This document shows, in pieces, positions 26,291 through 39,209 of a DNA stretch of 64,000 nucleotides (its first letter is position 1; every line of letters starts with the position of its first letter). The DNA is from Plectrocnemia conspersa. Its lineage: Eukaryota > Arthropoda > Insecta > Trichoptera > Polycentropodidae. The notes beneath the pieces were generated by a model. That model worked only from the letters and a program-made list of their open reading frames with translations, was not told the DNA's origin and ran no database searches. Made by a program: the position numbers and the translations under genes. The stretch is from positions 62,001-126,000 of the forward strand of contig VTFK01000218.1 of the NCBI GenBank assembly GCA_009617715.1, given 5' to 3'.

Positions 26291-28844
26291 AATTTATTTT
26301 TTACTTTTCTATATTCTTAAAAATTCATAGTAATATCGAAAGGGTTGTAACAATAATTTGCATTTCTAATCTGATTGTAAAAACTCTTTGAACCAATGAA
26401 ATATTTATGATTCTGTCGAAGATGCGAAAGACTACAGAATATTGATATTTATCTTGCAATTTAAAAACTTGCATTTCTTGTACATAATCTCACTCTTTGA
26501 CAAAAGATGATACTTTCAACTTCAGCTCCCTTCTCTTTTAGATCACACACCGTATTTTCATCAGAAAATGTGTATGCTTAACTCAAGTTAAGTCAGGTAC
26601 TCATTTTTATTTTCAACAGATTTGTTTTGTATATTTTTTCTTAATAAAATGCAAACTTTGCCCCTTTTTATTTTTTGCTAGATGCTGGTTTTTCACTGCT
26701 TGAGAAAATAAATTAAATCTAGAATCTGAATAATTTTAATAAAGCGATGCAATTCACTTTACACACGACTCGAATCTGACACGCTAGATTTGCGGTTGTG
26801 CAAGTTTGCATGCGAACTTTTGCCCCATAAGACAGTTTCTTAATCATCGGTAAAAGCTGCCTTTTGCTGAGAACAATTCAAAATGTCTAATAAATCTAGC
26901 GTGTGTTCTCCCTAAAAACGTTCAAAACTTCTTGAGAATCATTTACTTTGTATTTATTTAAATTGCACTTATACACAACTCTAATAATTAAAAATAAATT
27001 TAAAACGCACTGAGACTTTTTTCATTAGAAATGTTAACAAACAAACTAGTTATTTTTTCAATCTATACAGATTTTACTGGGGCTTTTTGCTCTCTGTATA
27101 AAATAATTAATATTTTTTGGATCTATTCTATAAGTGTGCATGTATCTTGGTCCAATTAATATTTATGAATTTATGGAACGTATTGTGTCTGGATATGATG
27201 CGTATTAAAGTGGTCTGGAAACGACACCCATTTTTGACCCGCAACGGTGCGAGTCCAATGGGGCGGCGCAACGTTTTAATTGCGTCACGGAAATTTACGT
27301 GAAAATGCAAATTGAAGCGCAAAAAACCGTAGCCGTGCAGCGAACGGGGCGACCCGATTCAACCGCCGAACTGAATTTGCATACCGCGATTCGCATGCAA
27401 AACGGCCCTGGACACGAGAATAACTGTGCACAGACACACGAGATAAACGAGATAGGGATTGGTTTTGGAGTAGTACTGCTGCTCTATGGAATAGACGTGG
27501 TTTGTGTAAAAGCATACTAAAGTGCCTTTAACGTGTTCTGCGATGCGTAATACCATTCAATATGACTCACCGAATTTAAAAAAAAATTATCTTATAGTAA
27601 ATTTTTTAACGTTTGTAAATCACGCAGTGGTGTAACAAATAATAACTTTGCCCTCCATCGTAAAAACTAATACATTTTTTGGAAAAATCTTACCTTTAAA
27701 AAATCAGTCAAATAACTACACGAATTATGAAGCAGTAAAAACTGGTGTCTTGAAATTTACATAGCTTATTTTATATTAAATTTTAAGAGCAACGCAATTA
27801 TTTTCAATACATATTCAATTGGTTGCGCAATGAAAATATTTTGGTGAATTTTACTGAAATGAAAATTTAATACAATGGTCGTCAAACTTATGTTATTATC
27901 ACTACGATTATATAAATATGCTTAACTCGTTCTTAACGGGCTTTACAATATATATGTAATTCATTCGTTCGTAATGGACCTTTTATATGAAATAGTAAAA
28001 TATATCATCTAAATTTTTAAATAGGATTTACCTGCTTTAGTGTTGAAATAATATCTAACTCGCTAGTAGATGCGATGAGTAATCTTTATCATACGCTTCA
28101 GCGACCTAGAAGATGACATAGAATGTAAAATTTACTCAATTTTATTTTAAAATAAAGTATAAAATAGTGGAAAATAGATTCAAAACAAGTGTTTAGTGTC
28201 ACACATATGTATATAAAAATATCCACTTGCAACTTATAACATTTCATATTTATTTCTTTTTATTTTTAAGTATCCTAAAATAAATATTTTACCCAAACTA
28301 ATAAAATATTAAATTCGCTATAGATAGATTGAATCATTCTGGTCATAAAAACAACAACTCGACTCAGAAACACCAGATAAGGTGGATTGATTCGGGAAAA
28401 CTATCTCATCCCCTGCTATTTCCCGAGACGGGACATTCGTCACGGGACGGCGGGATTTATCACTTACAACCGCCCTTATCGCCGAGCGATTTACCTCCGA
28501 ATGTATTTCCCGTGTGTCCCCTATCACTCTGAGAAAAAACGTCGACAACACACATGGAAATTGTTTTCCGGAACGGAGACCAAGGAGAACGGACAAATGT
28601 GGGCGATATACTACAATGTGCGTATTTTTTTCCAGTGCGCATCTCTAAGCGGATGTAGGGGGCATATTTCATTTAGATCGGGGATAGTCGGTTATTATGG
28701 TGTTTAATGGCATATCACAAATGGGCGATGTTTCATCACTACTGATTCCCATGAAGGATAATGCGCTTTCCATTTAATGATCGACTTTGTATTATAAATA
28801 ATAAGATTTATTTTATTTTGAACACTGCATAATGATTATAGCAG
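26291..28844. other. Gene-free stretch; islands 27180-27560 and 28320-28690
   Basis: Two GC-richer islands have overlapping open frames on both strands (for example 27285-27515, 28318-28596, 28387-28707). None shows a known domain, and the coexistence of several open frames in different phases argues for composition rather than coding. The rest is AT-rich. Confidence 0.5.
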
Positions 28845-29190
28845 AGGAATTGCTCTGTGAATGCAGCTCTGAGGCCACGGTCTTAAGGACGGAATAGCGT
28901 ATTCCGTAACGTCTCAGACTAGACTCTGAGGTTTCAGGTTCGAGCCCCGGCAGTGGCACTCGAATTTTTATTTATAAAAAATGCAGTGACATGTATTGGT
29001 TATAAACTTATAATTATTAATATAGATGTCACCGATTCCTAGACTTTTAATCTGGTGGTTAATACTTACTTGTGAGTATTCATTATATCTGATTGACTAA
29101 CTCAGTTGGTACAGATTTACCCCGTTGTAACGCATTGGGCTTATGTCTGTCAGGTTACAACGGAAGATTTAATAATAAATAATAAAAATG
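28845..29190 (+). repeat. SINE with type II (long variable arm) tRNA-like head
   Basis: The head holds a canonical B box GGTTCGAGCCC (28937-28947). Before it lie a perfect 7-bp stem-loop ACGGAAT/ATTCCGT (28889-28907) in the anticodon-arm position and a perfect 6-bp stem CTCAGA/TCTGAG (28913-28930) in the variable-arm position. A long paired variable arm is typical of leucine and serine tRNAs. The 5' acceptor strand does not pair with the 3' CAGTGGC, so it is not an intact tRNA gene. The 3' tail (CGCATTGGGC, then TTACAACGGAAGATTTAATA) is shared with the SINE at 20880-21212, although the heads differ. Confidence 0.65.
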
Positions 29191-32100
29191 GGGCCCGACT
29201 AGGCAAAGTCGAAAGCTTGGCATCGGATCATCTGAGTCCTAAATGGAGCCCGACAAGCTAAGTGAGAAATCCCGGAGTCAGACAAGAAAAATGAGGTGCG
29301 TTATCTTCTCTGCTCTGGTCGATGATGATTCAAGATCTACTATCCGTTTAGCTCAGAACATTTGATATCCCTGGCGCCTGGCTAAAGGGATGGAGCTTCT
29401 CGGAACCACTCAGATACATGTGTTTAAGCAAACCATTTATATTTATTGTGGAAATGTCTTAACGCGCTTTCTTATATCTCTCGAAACGCAGTTTTATGTT
29501 TCTAATAACCGTTAAAACCAGTTTAAAATTTAGTTCCAAGAAACGTCTTTATCTTGCTACAAAACATTTCTATTCAAATATGCACATTTTTATAATTTCT
29601 TATCAGTACATATAACATTTAGTTAAAATAATAATCATTGCCAGTTTCAAACAAACTAAAATAAGCATATGATAAAACACGTTTATTGCATTTCAATAAT
29701 GAATTAAACTAATGAAATGCTTTTGTTAATTTTTGCCTACTTACAGCGATTTCTGAAATAGATAAATGTTTTAACATTGTTATTTCAAGATCAAAAATGA
29801 AAACCCAAATTTTTTCTTTAAATAAAAACTTATTTGATTATATAAGCTACATTGGTTTTCATTTATAGTGATAATAATTAATAGCAGATTAATTATATAA
29901 GTATTCAAAAATGAGTTTAAGTTTATTAAAATAAACATATGTATATATTATTTACAATATTATATTTTTAAAACATCCGTAAGATAAGGAAAATCATTAC
30001 TTACTATGAACTGATCCACTGATCTATCGCATTTTAAATTTATATGTGCATAAAAAAGTAGAATAAATTGAACCAAATTTTTTTATATTTTTTACCCACG
30101 GAAAAAATAATTTAATCATAATTCAATTTTAATAGCTTTATTTTAGTCTTAAATAACCTGTAAAAAATATAAAATGTGATAGTAAGTAATTCAAATAATT
30201 ACTAAGCATCGTTCTGTACGAATTTGAGTTCTTTTAAATATTATACTTATATTTTAAAATAAAAATATTAAAAGGTCATATTTATTTTATATAATATAAT
30301 ATATAACAAATATATAGCTACATATGTACTTTGTATCTTATCTCTGGTGAAAGAATTATTGCAAAAATAAAATAAAAAATCTAACATGTCTCATATTTCC
30401 TATCGAAACCATTTTTTATCAGCTTGTCTCCATATATCTTGAGGCGTTTACTTGCACATACACACTATGGACATTGTGTACGTGCTCACATATGATGATA
30501 AATGTAAGGTTTTTGATCCTCACAAATCCGACGAAATCTGTTTGCCAAAGATTGCCCGCATTGAATTCGTAGTAAAAAAGTTTACAAAGGACCCTTCGTT
30601 TTAATACTCCCTGCAGCGAATATGTTACATAACAAATAATATATTTCTCGATAATGTTATAAAATACCCGTACATCGCTTTCCTTATTAACATTTTTTCT
30701 ATTTCATTGTTTCAGGTACGCTCCACGCCCAGCGCTTCTCATACTTCGTAATCTATGTAATCGGTCGGGTTTTATACGCGGGTCAAGGTTTGAAACGGTA
30801 TATTATATAATTAACATTCTGAACACCCAAAGCAGGAAACCACATGTTGGGTGTGTTATGTTGGTGTATTTTTTTCTTTAAGTAAAATAAACAGCAACAC
30901 ATTTTGAGTCAACATTTTGTATTTAAATAAGGGCGAGAAGCCCCTTTTCTTGGTTTTGTTTGTCAGTCATCGAACCAATGAAATTGCAACCCCAAAACAC
31001 GTGTTATACATATTGCGTGGGAATCTTGTGATTTGACTTTAAATAGATATCAAACGTCTGTCTTAAAATATTTAATTCAAATCCTTCTTTCAGACATCCT
31101 ATAAATTCGTACATACTTTTATAAAATTTTAGAACTAATATTGAGATTAAAGCTGATTTTGAATTGTATTCTAAAATGAGTTTGTATATTATCTCGCTAC
31201 TATATTTGTAAAGATTTTTATTGAATGTTTATAGAAAAAATCGCAAAATGCTTTTGAATTAAAAAAATCGTAATATTAAACTAAAATAAAAATAAATCTA
31301 ATATTATACATAGATTTATGTACTTAACTTTAAATCTATTGTGGATTTAGTATTTCCTCTAATCTCACATAAAATTAAACGTTCACCACAAAATGAATTT
31401 ATTGACATCGTCAAGATTAAAGGGCGCTTTAATAGTGGTCTTGACAATACGGAAGTTTCTCAGCATCACGAAATGTCATTAATTTCATTTAATTATCCTT
31501 TGCTCTTAAAATACATCGTTAACTTCTGAACACACTAAATCTTACATGTAACTCAAATACCATGTTTAATGATAGTAGTACATCGTCTTCTGCCACCAAT
31601 CTATAAAAACTGCATATTACGTAATTTTATATAATCAATTTTTAATGCAATAAATTAGTTCTTCGAGCATCCTTAGGGACGTGTCCGTGACTTTTTTACG
31701 GAATAAACCGCCGACACACGCTTTATCGTACACGAGTGGACACATAAAGCAATAAAATCTTGCCATATCCCCTAACGGTGTGCAAAGGAAACCTTTACTG
31801 TGTCGTTTAATACACAATAAAACCTTTTTCTGATACTGCCTCTTGACTCGACTAATTAATTCCGAGTCGAGGAAGTCGCGCCAGAGCGAAGAGAGATAGA
31901 GAAAGACTCAATAATTATATTTTACCAAACTATAATACGACCGTGTCCATCTCTGACGGTCCATTAATTAAGTAACATTCATCACAATCTCTCTCCGACG
32001 AAAATCAATGATTAATGGGTGTAAATTGATTAAGGTTCTCAGCGCCATACGGATTTCTTCGCTTAGTGACTAATCATAAATAATTGTGCGACTAAAAGTA

Positions 32101-33639
32101 CCAGTTTCCGAGAGCTCGAAATTCAATTTTCATTAGATTAACTTAAAAATAGTGAATGCATCTTTAATAAGATTAAATATAAATTACACATTTTGAAGGC
32201 TCGAGGGGCGTCGCAAGGTCGAGGTCTACATATCTTTGGCTCAGACAAGGGTACCTGAGTTATTGAACACGTGTGTCTAGGAAAGGTTAAAAAGGATCGT
32301 CTCCCGGAGCAAAAAAAAACGCTCAGTTGCCACATCTTAGGGTCGGTATCAAAACCACGTGGAAGTATGCAACGAGACGAGGATTGATCCGAACGCAACC
32401 GTTGGGGTCGACCAGGGTACAAAAAATCAGGGGTCTGACGACCTCGTTTTGAAGTGTTGAATAAAGATAAAGTTGGGCGTCACATCTTTGTGAAAAAAAA
32501 TTGAAAACGACGAATTGTAGGCATGGTTTAATTTGAGCGGCATAAGATTATATTATATTCCTGCTATAGGCTTATATTCATTTTACTGATAAAACTAAAT
32601 TATTTCTTTTTAAAATATATAAAATATAATACTCAAAATAACAAATTAAGCTTTTACAACAGTCATGGGTAGATACTTAATTATTATAGTTCCTCATATC
32701 AAATAAGATTTCGAAATAGCATTATCTCATATCTAAGAAGTTTTTAGAATATGCTTGTTCTTATATTTTATTAGATTTCTAACCCGGCTTCGTCAACGTT
32801 TTGTTACCAGTTTAATCGTATGGTTCAAGAAACCATCCAGATGTATTACAAAAAAGCAAATCGCTTGTCAATAGTATTCTATAAATATGCCCTAATCTTT
32901 AATCGTTATAATCAAAGCCTTCTCAACCAACCGTGTTTCATTAAAATATTTTTGGTGAATTTAATATCAACCTTAAACGTTTCCCGGTCGATTTTTTCCA
33001 AGTTTTCGTTAAAAAAACTACAATTTTTGTTATATTATAAAACATAATCAAACTATAACGTTAGAACTTTTTTTTAATACATTATATATAAACTAATTGT
33101 TTTTTTTTTATAAAAATATATTGAGCACCATTGTCAATATAAAAAAGGTTAGCTTGTGCTGTTGTATGTACTTAACTATCTAGTCCATATTCTTCATAAT
33201 TATGACATTATAAAGTTATTACAAATTATTATGAGATATGGTTATAATTCTGATTTACATATTTAATACATCTTACAATATGCTTTATAAACCATTTACA
33301 TTAAAATATTGAATAGCTTATTTTATTCCAGCGAACGAACCTTGCCAAAGACTTATTTAATAATATAATCATTCTTAAGTAATTGATCCTTATATTCTCA
33401 TTTTTTTGCTTACTGGCAAATGTTCAAGGAAGCCGAAACGAAATGTTTGTTAATAATAATTCCTAGAGTCGATCATAAAATCCTTGTCATTTTTCTCACT
33501 ACCTGCTCTGAATGCAGCTGTGAATTTAGCGGATTAAACCAACTAATTATTTTCAAAATTTCAGCGGCTATAAACCATGTAACAATATTCGTAAAAAAAA
33601 TATTTTTAACAAACAAAAATAGTTTTAAAACACTTTAAA
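29191..33639. other. Long gene-free stretch, mostly very AT-rich
   Basis: Bases 29191-29440 are mixed and begin right after the SINE tail. Bases 29450-30430 are very AT-rich. Islands lie at 30440-30830 and 31640-32440. A splice-acceptor-like signal sits at 30690-30715. Short frames (for example 32138-32422 minus, 94 codons) have no motifs. A T-run of about 18 bases occurs near 33672-33689. Confidence 0.5.
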
Positions 33640-34615
33640 TTTTCCCAAGAAATGAGAAATCATCATAGTGTATTTTTTTTTTTTTTTTTGAAAAATTCTC
33701 AAGAAAAGTTATTTTTTCCATTTTTTCATATATGAAAAATATATCTCATTGTCTTTGATCTTTTTCAATCATTTTTTGCCTTCTACGATAAAATCTGAAT
33801 TTATAAAAATTGTCATCTTCAACATCATCGCGCCTAGGCATTCAAGTTTTTCGAAAAATGCGAACTGTCATTTTTACTTTCTCAATAAATTTTGCTAATC
33901 AAAAAAATATATGTAATGAATAATGTGTGATTATAATAAAAAAAAGTATATTATTATATTAATGAACAGGGAACTAGATATTTGTTAAAGAAAACGAGCT
34001 TCTATAGAATAATATGATTTATTATAATTGACGCGAATAATTGAAGGAACAGAACGGTTCGATCTACTTCGATATATAAAGCGTCAAGTTAGAAAGGAAT
34101 TTCGGGCTTCCTTATTTATATCCGAATCGTAGAAAAAATTGTCAATAACAGCTGTTGCGTCTTTACATGTTTCATGTTTTAAATAATATAAAGATAAAAA
34201 ACCTCTTTGAATTATTAAAAAATCGAAATTTAAAGCTACGTTACTCTGTGAAAAGCCCCCATACATATTTGCAATATGCAGATTCCCACGCGGAGCGGTT
34301 TCTCCTTATGAATGATTTCTTCAATGTAGTTATTATATTATCAAAGCAAAGATATGGCTGATTGGAGTAGTTGAGAAAACCGTAAACAATTTATTCCATT
34401 AAAATATTTACGACCTTTATTTAAAGCTTCCAAAAAAGCATGCGTTTATCATCATGCACCTGGCTCGGACCCACCCTTCTTTATGCAGTGGTATAAAAAA
34501 TGTAGCTGTTGTAAAACATTTAAAATATTCGTCTTACTTTAATTTTTTAAATAAAAGGCCCCATTAATATTTCTCGAGAAATTCTCGAAAAAAAAAACTC
34601 TGCTTACTTCTATAT
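33640..34615 (-). mobile_element. Decayed hAT-like element, second copy (REP-D)
   Basis: It aligns with the copy at 14477-16233. Shared landmarks in order include the CTGTTGC-TCTTTACA segment, TAAACAATTTxxTxC, CTTCCAAxxAxGCATG and ATGCAGxGxTATAAAAA. The minus strand reads TCKDATAVIDNFF near 34140-34180, matching FCKVATAFID in the other copy, and SAWESAYCKYVW near 34255-34305. The edges near 33640 and 34570 both carry TTTCTCGAGAAAT-like words that may be terminal repeats. Multiple stops; no intact frame. Confidence 0.55.
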
Positions 34616-35039
34616 TTGAAACATTTAACACAAAAATATGACTTAATTATCAAAATATAATATTTATTCAATATTTATTTTATATTGCAGTTTTTTCAAT
34701 ATTTATTTATTGCTTCATATATAACTAAAACACATGCGATTGACAGCTGTTGTATTTTCATTTATGGTGAAATATATATGCAACTGTTTACCTTCACATT
34801 TTGGACTAATTTCCCGTGACAGTTCTGGAGCGTCAATCCGGGAACTAATTGTATATCATTAACACACTAAATAATCAAATTCAATCAATATTTGTTAGGC
34901 TGATTCTAAATTATATTATTATATTCCATAAAAAATCAATATACACGTTTTTTTAAACTAGCCTATATTATTTTTATGATTCTTCAAAGTTCGATTTAAA
35001 GTTTTCGTGTCTTATTAAAATTGCTCTGAATGCTAAATA
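34616..35039. other. AT-rich spacer
   Basis: Nothing recognised beyond simple AT-rich sequence. Confidence 0.5.
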
Positions 35040-35470
35040 CCAACTCCAATTAAATAATTAAAACGAGCAATAGAGTTCAATAAAAGCTGCACGGAATCGA
35101 GTGCAGCCGTGTCAAAATTGTCGGATGCTGCGGGGCAATCTATCGACGGCAGCCGAGCATGTTTGCCGCCGAGCAAACCGATGCAATTTTCTGCACGCTT
35201 AGAAGCCGCGGGGACAATGAATATTAATTCGTTCCCATGCAGCCTCCCACTCCTCTACACCCACCCACAAGTGAAACCTTTGGAGGCTGGGAAGGGAGGA
35301 GCCGCAGGTAAATTGATAAATGCCCGTACAGGTGAACAGGTACACATCTCGGCTAGAGTTGAACGCTCTAGCCGGGACTGGTTTGTCTTTTACCTTTACC
35401 CACAGGTAAAACTCGACTGACACGCCGGCCATTGTTTGGTTGTGTTCTGCTTGCTGGGATGATCGATCGA
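35040..35470. promoter_or_regulatory. GC-richer island with clustered CAGGTA/CAGGTG sites and a hairpin
   Basis: Within 104 bases there are CAGGTA at 35305, 35337 and 35403 and CAGGTG at 35329. CAGGTA is the core of the Zelda (TAGteam) motif and CAGGTG is a Snail/E-box type site in insects. A stem-loop at 35350-35374 has 9 perfect pairs (CGGCTAGAG/CTCTAGCCG) and a 7-base loop. The last CAGGTA, at 35403-35408, also looks like a joined splice acceptor and donor after a pyrimidine-rich tract. Open frames on both strands show no known domain. Enhancer or recursive splice function is inference. Confidence 0.35.
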
Positions 35471-36583
35471 CGCAAAGATGCTTATCATACTGGGGATAAA
35501 AGCAAACTGTGACACTCGCTTAGCACCTTGCATGACGAGCACAATTTCTTTCTCTTTGATCGCTCTTAGATTTAAAAGGATTAGTGTAAATGTATATTAA
35601 TAACGCAACAGTGAATTGTTAATACATTGTTTTTATTCAATTTTGATATAAAGTAAAAATTATTCTAAGCTAAATTTTTTTTATCACACTAGACAACATT
35701 GCACATTTTTTTTGCCAAATGAATCATCAAAGTTCATATTTATCAATATTTACAAATTTGACAATGATGCTAACTATAATAATTACAAATATAATATAAG
35801 TAAAAGATTTATACCTTTTTTTTCATTTCAATGAAATTTTCTTTGAAATCAATGTAAAAATTATTCATCTAATTAAAGATTTATTAGCAAAATCAAAACT
35901 CAAAATAACTTCGTTTAGCTTAAAGTTAAACAAATAAATTAAAATATAAGTTCAGTTTCTATATTGTTTTTGTACAGTAAATATATTTGGTTGATTCATA
36001 TGAAGTGGTTTTATAACTACAATTTTGTTATTCTTAGAAATTTTATCAACAATTTAACAATAAATGAGTCTCTTATTTATAAAAATCTTCACATTTGAAG
36101 GTTCTAGAGCCATCAAAGGCTTTTATATATAATATCACTCTTCTTCTTAATAAATATGTTTAAAAATGTGATAATCTGTAGCGGAAAAGTCAAGGAAATA
36201 TGCGCTATGAAGCAAAATTTCCAATTCTAATTCATATATTTTTTCATCGTAATTCATGAAATATAAATCTTTGCATTATCATGAAGCATTTTTTAACAAC
36301 ATCGGATGTCTTATGCATAATATTCTATGCATGATTTCAATTTTCTTACAATATGATTATGCTTTAATATCTCACCTGGTTTAAAAAATGATCGATAAAT
36401 AATCTCCCAGAATACTACCATACTGTCACCGTATTTTTATTGCTGTCCAATCATTGTATACTGATTCTTCTTATATAATGTTATTGTTTATAATTCATTT
36501 TTCATTGTAAAAAATGATTCTATTCAAGAATCAGTACCAATTTCTTTTGAATTTTCGTGCGGTACTTATTTTACATTTTCCCC
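35471..36583. other. AT-rich gene-free stretch
   Basis: Nothing recognised. Long A/T runs and short frames only. Confidence 0.5.
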
Positions 36584-36933
36584 CACATTTTCTTAAACAC
36601 CCAGATGTCGTAAAATGTTAGCAAATAAATAAAAATTAAGAGTAAAACAAAAATCAGATTTGAGTTTTATCTTTTTTTTAATAATAAAAATGTATTACAA
36701 TAGATTTACGTATCAATTAACCTGAAACAATGCGGCGCAGATCACTAGAATAGCAATTTTGAATTTAGTTACGATACTCGTTGGTTCGAGAATTTCTTGC
36801 TGTTTATAAAAAAGATTGAGAAACACCGTTTAAGCTGTGTTACAGTCACAAACAATTGTTCGGAAACTCTAAGCAGACTTAAAGGTTTTTCCTGAAAACA
36901 TTTTACGACAAACTGGATGCTAAAGAAAATGTG
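36584..36933. mobile_element. Small element with about 37-bp terminal inverted repeats
   Basis: The left end at 36584-36621 reads CACATTTTCTTAAACACCCA, then GATGTCGTAAAATGTT. The right end, read in reverse, is CACATTTTCTTTAGCATCCA, then GTTTGTCGTAAAATGTT. About 32 of 37 positions match. The 350-base interior has no coding capacity, as expected of a MITE. The target duplication is obscured by A and T runs at both edges, so the superfamily is not assigned. Confidence 0.7.
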
Positions 36934-38210
36934 AAAAAAAATTTATTATAGAACCTTACAACATGTTATAATAAATACAGATTAGTTAGTTTTCAGTTGA
37001 TTTTTTAACGGGAGTGCTAGTTCGCGAGAGTCGTATTTTTATTTCGTAAAAAAAACAATTCAAAGCACAACCATCGGTCACTTGCGCAAACGTTCTTTGT
37101 CACACATTCAAAACATTTCGTACGTCGCGATGAATAAGCGAGATGAGGAATAAAAAGAAGACGCTGTCATAAAAGGGAGGCAATTTATTATGCCCGATAC
37201 CTTTTTTTTGGGTGACGTATGAGGATAATGCAAGATACGTATGGGTGTGCATGTTATATAATAGATATAAATGAATGGACGTCCCGAAGAAAAAACTTCA
37301 TCTGTAGCTATTCTCCCGACCATGTTAATTCACAGGTAACCGAGCCATTGTGACGTGTGTACAATCGACTCCATTGTTCGCCGCGAACTACCCTCTTCCA
37401 TCGCAAATCCTTTGTGCTGTTTATTTATGACGAAGTTATATATCGCCCTGCAGCATGCTCGAATGCATCCACGTTATGCACAAAGCCGAATTTTGAGAAT
37501 CATCGGTCGATATGTGATTATTTTTCACAAATGATTTTTCCGGTCAGTGATGCACCTTTCCCCTTTACTGAAACATACGACAAAGGGCGAGAGAGAAATG
37601 AATACATTAATGAAAATGTCAGCGATTCGGTAAGAGGCTGTGTGGCTGATGAATAAGTGATCTCTTTCGCATCTGTCTTTTTTGAAAATTATATATAAAA
37701 TATTATATAACATTTTCTGTGATCAAAGTGCTACAACTGCATTTTCTCGTTTTCACCGCAGCTAACGTATAATTAACTCCCGAAAGTTCATCTCAACGTG
37801 ATCACGTATGCAGAGTGTGGGATTAAGACTTAATCGAGGGACTTTACTAATGCAACATAGACGAAGCGACTCATTAAAAATGATCGTGCACGGGAAAAAT
37901 ATAAATGCTACGTCATATTACATGCAGAGAGTGGTGCCATATGGGAAGACTAATTAATAATTCTATTTACTGCATGAAAACAAGTTCTATAAATTAATAT
38001 TAAATTTTGCTTTGAAGTATTGTAGATACATATTATACATATGTACAATTTTGCTTTTATTTATAATAAAATACTTTCCTATGGGTTGGTATCTTATTTA
38101 TTAATACCCTAAATATGATTTTCTATATTTATTTAATCTCACTGATGGTTCATTTAATTAAAATCAAACTTGTATGTTATGATATGTAACTAGTGCGATG
38201 CAGCAATAAT
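36934..38210. other. Gene-free stretch; islands 36990-37680 and 37730-37960
   Basis: Two GC-richer islands carry overlapping open frames on both strands (37108-37323 minus, 37357-37656 plus) without known motifs. The sequence turns AT-rich up to the REP-A copy. Confidence 0.5.
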
Positions 38211-39209
38211 GCCTGCACTACACTCTCTAGAAGTTGTCCGAACCGAAGTTACAACTGAAGTCGGCCGAGACCTACGACTACGAGTAAGCGACCGCGCTGC
38301 CACAAATTTCATACGCCGTCCGGACTACGTCCGGACGGCGACTTCTGTCACGTACAGCTGGCATATTTGCGCGCGATCGAAAAATGTACCAAATAATCGC
38401 AATTTTTAAATTGTCACTTTATTAAGTTTGTGTGGGCACTCACCAATACAATGTCAGTGAAAACTTTTCGGTCGAAAATATATAATTTACTCAAAATCTT
38501 TGTAGGCTTTTGCAAAATGCCATAAGACATAAAAATTGTACTTCAGAATACAAACACCACATCTGTGACCATCCTAGAATTTGTCGCCATCGATTCTAAA
38601 TAAGAATTAGTTATGGTGTGACATTTATAAACCGATCTAGGAAAATACATAAGGATATTCGAAACGATTTTTTTTAGCAAAATCAAGTACCACTAATTAT
38701 TTTTTAATTATTAAATTTTATATGAAAAAAAATATAATAATGATATCTGTTAGAAGAATATACTATCAAAAACATAATTAATCCATTTTGGTGCCTTAAA
38801 ATATTCAAAAGATGTCAGTAAGAGTCTGTTGAAGTCCCGATAAGCATGTGTTATTATAACTTGACCACGTGACCACGATGCAGCGCTCGACATGCGTGTG
38901 AACAAGCGTGAAATTCAACCGAGTTACTCGTTCTATCTCAGTTTGCGAAACACCATATCATTATCTCTCTCACTCTCGTCACTTAACACGCGAGAGAGCG
39001 AAAGGGGAAGTATCTCAACGCTCGCGCTCGAAAGAGCAGCTCCGACTTCGGAAGCTGCCCAAGTCGATTGAATTACCCCCACTTTACCTCCCGTTCTCGA
39101 TAACCTCCGAGTGATTTTAGAGCGGGCAGAACCGAACTCAACCGAAGTAACCCATTATATTCTCCGTCCATGGCCAACCTTGGCCATCTTCCAGAGAGTG
39201 TATTCAGGC
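38211..39209 (-). mobile_element. REP-A copy 3, full length
   Basis: It starts GCCTGCACTACACTCTCTAG and ends CCAGAGAGTGTATTCAGGC. It is in the opposite orientation to copy 2 and matches it along its length, including the module with CTCTCACTCTCGTCACTTAAC at about 38968-38988. The short frame open in copies 1, 2 and 4 is disrupted here. Flanks are AATAAT on the left and ATAACA on the right, so no clean target duplication can be called. Confidence 0.88.

Noticed and set aside
27128..28707. Overlapping open frames on both strands at 27.1-27.6 and 28.3-28.7 kb
   Set aside because: Several phases are open at once, which points to base composition rather than coding. No domains were recognised.
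28871..28955. Intact tRNA gene
   Set aside because: The 5' side does not pair with the 3' acceptor CAGTGGC and the T-stem has mismatches. The SINE tail downstream explains it better.
29316..29545. Possible repeat shared with 53110-53240
   Set aside because: Only a few short words agree and spacing differs, so I cannot call a family without alignment statistics.
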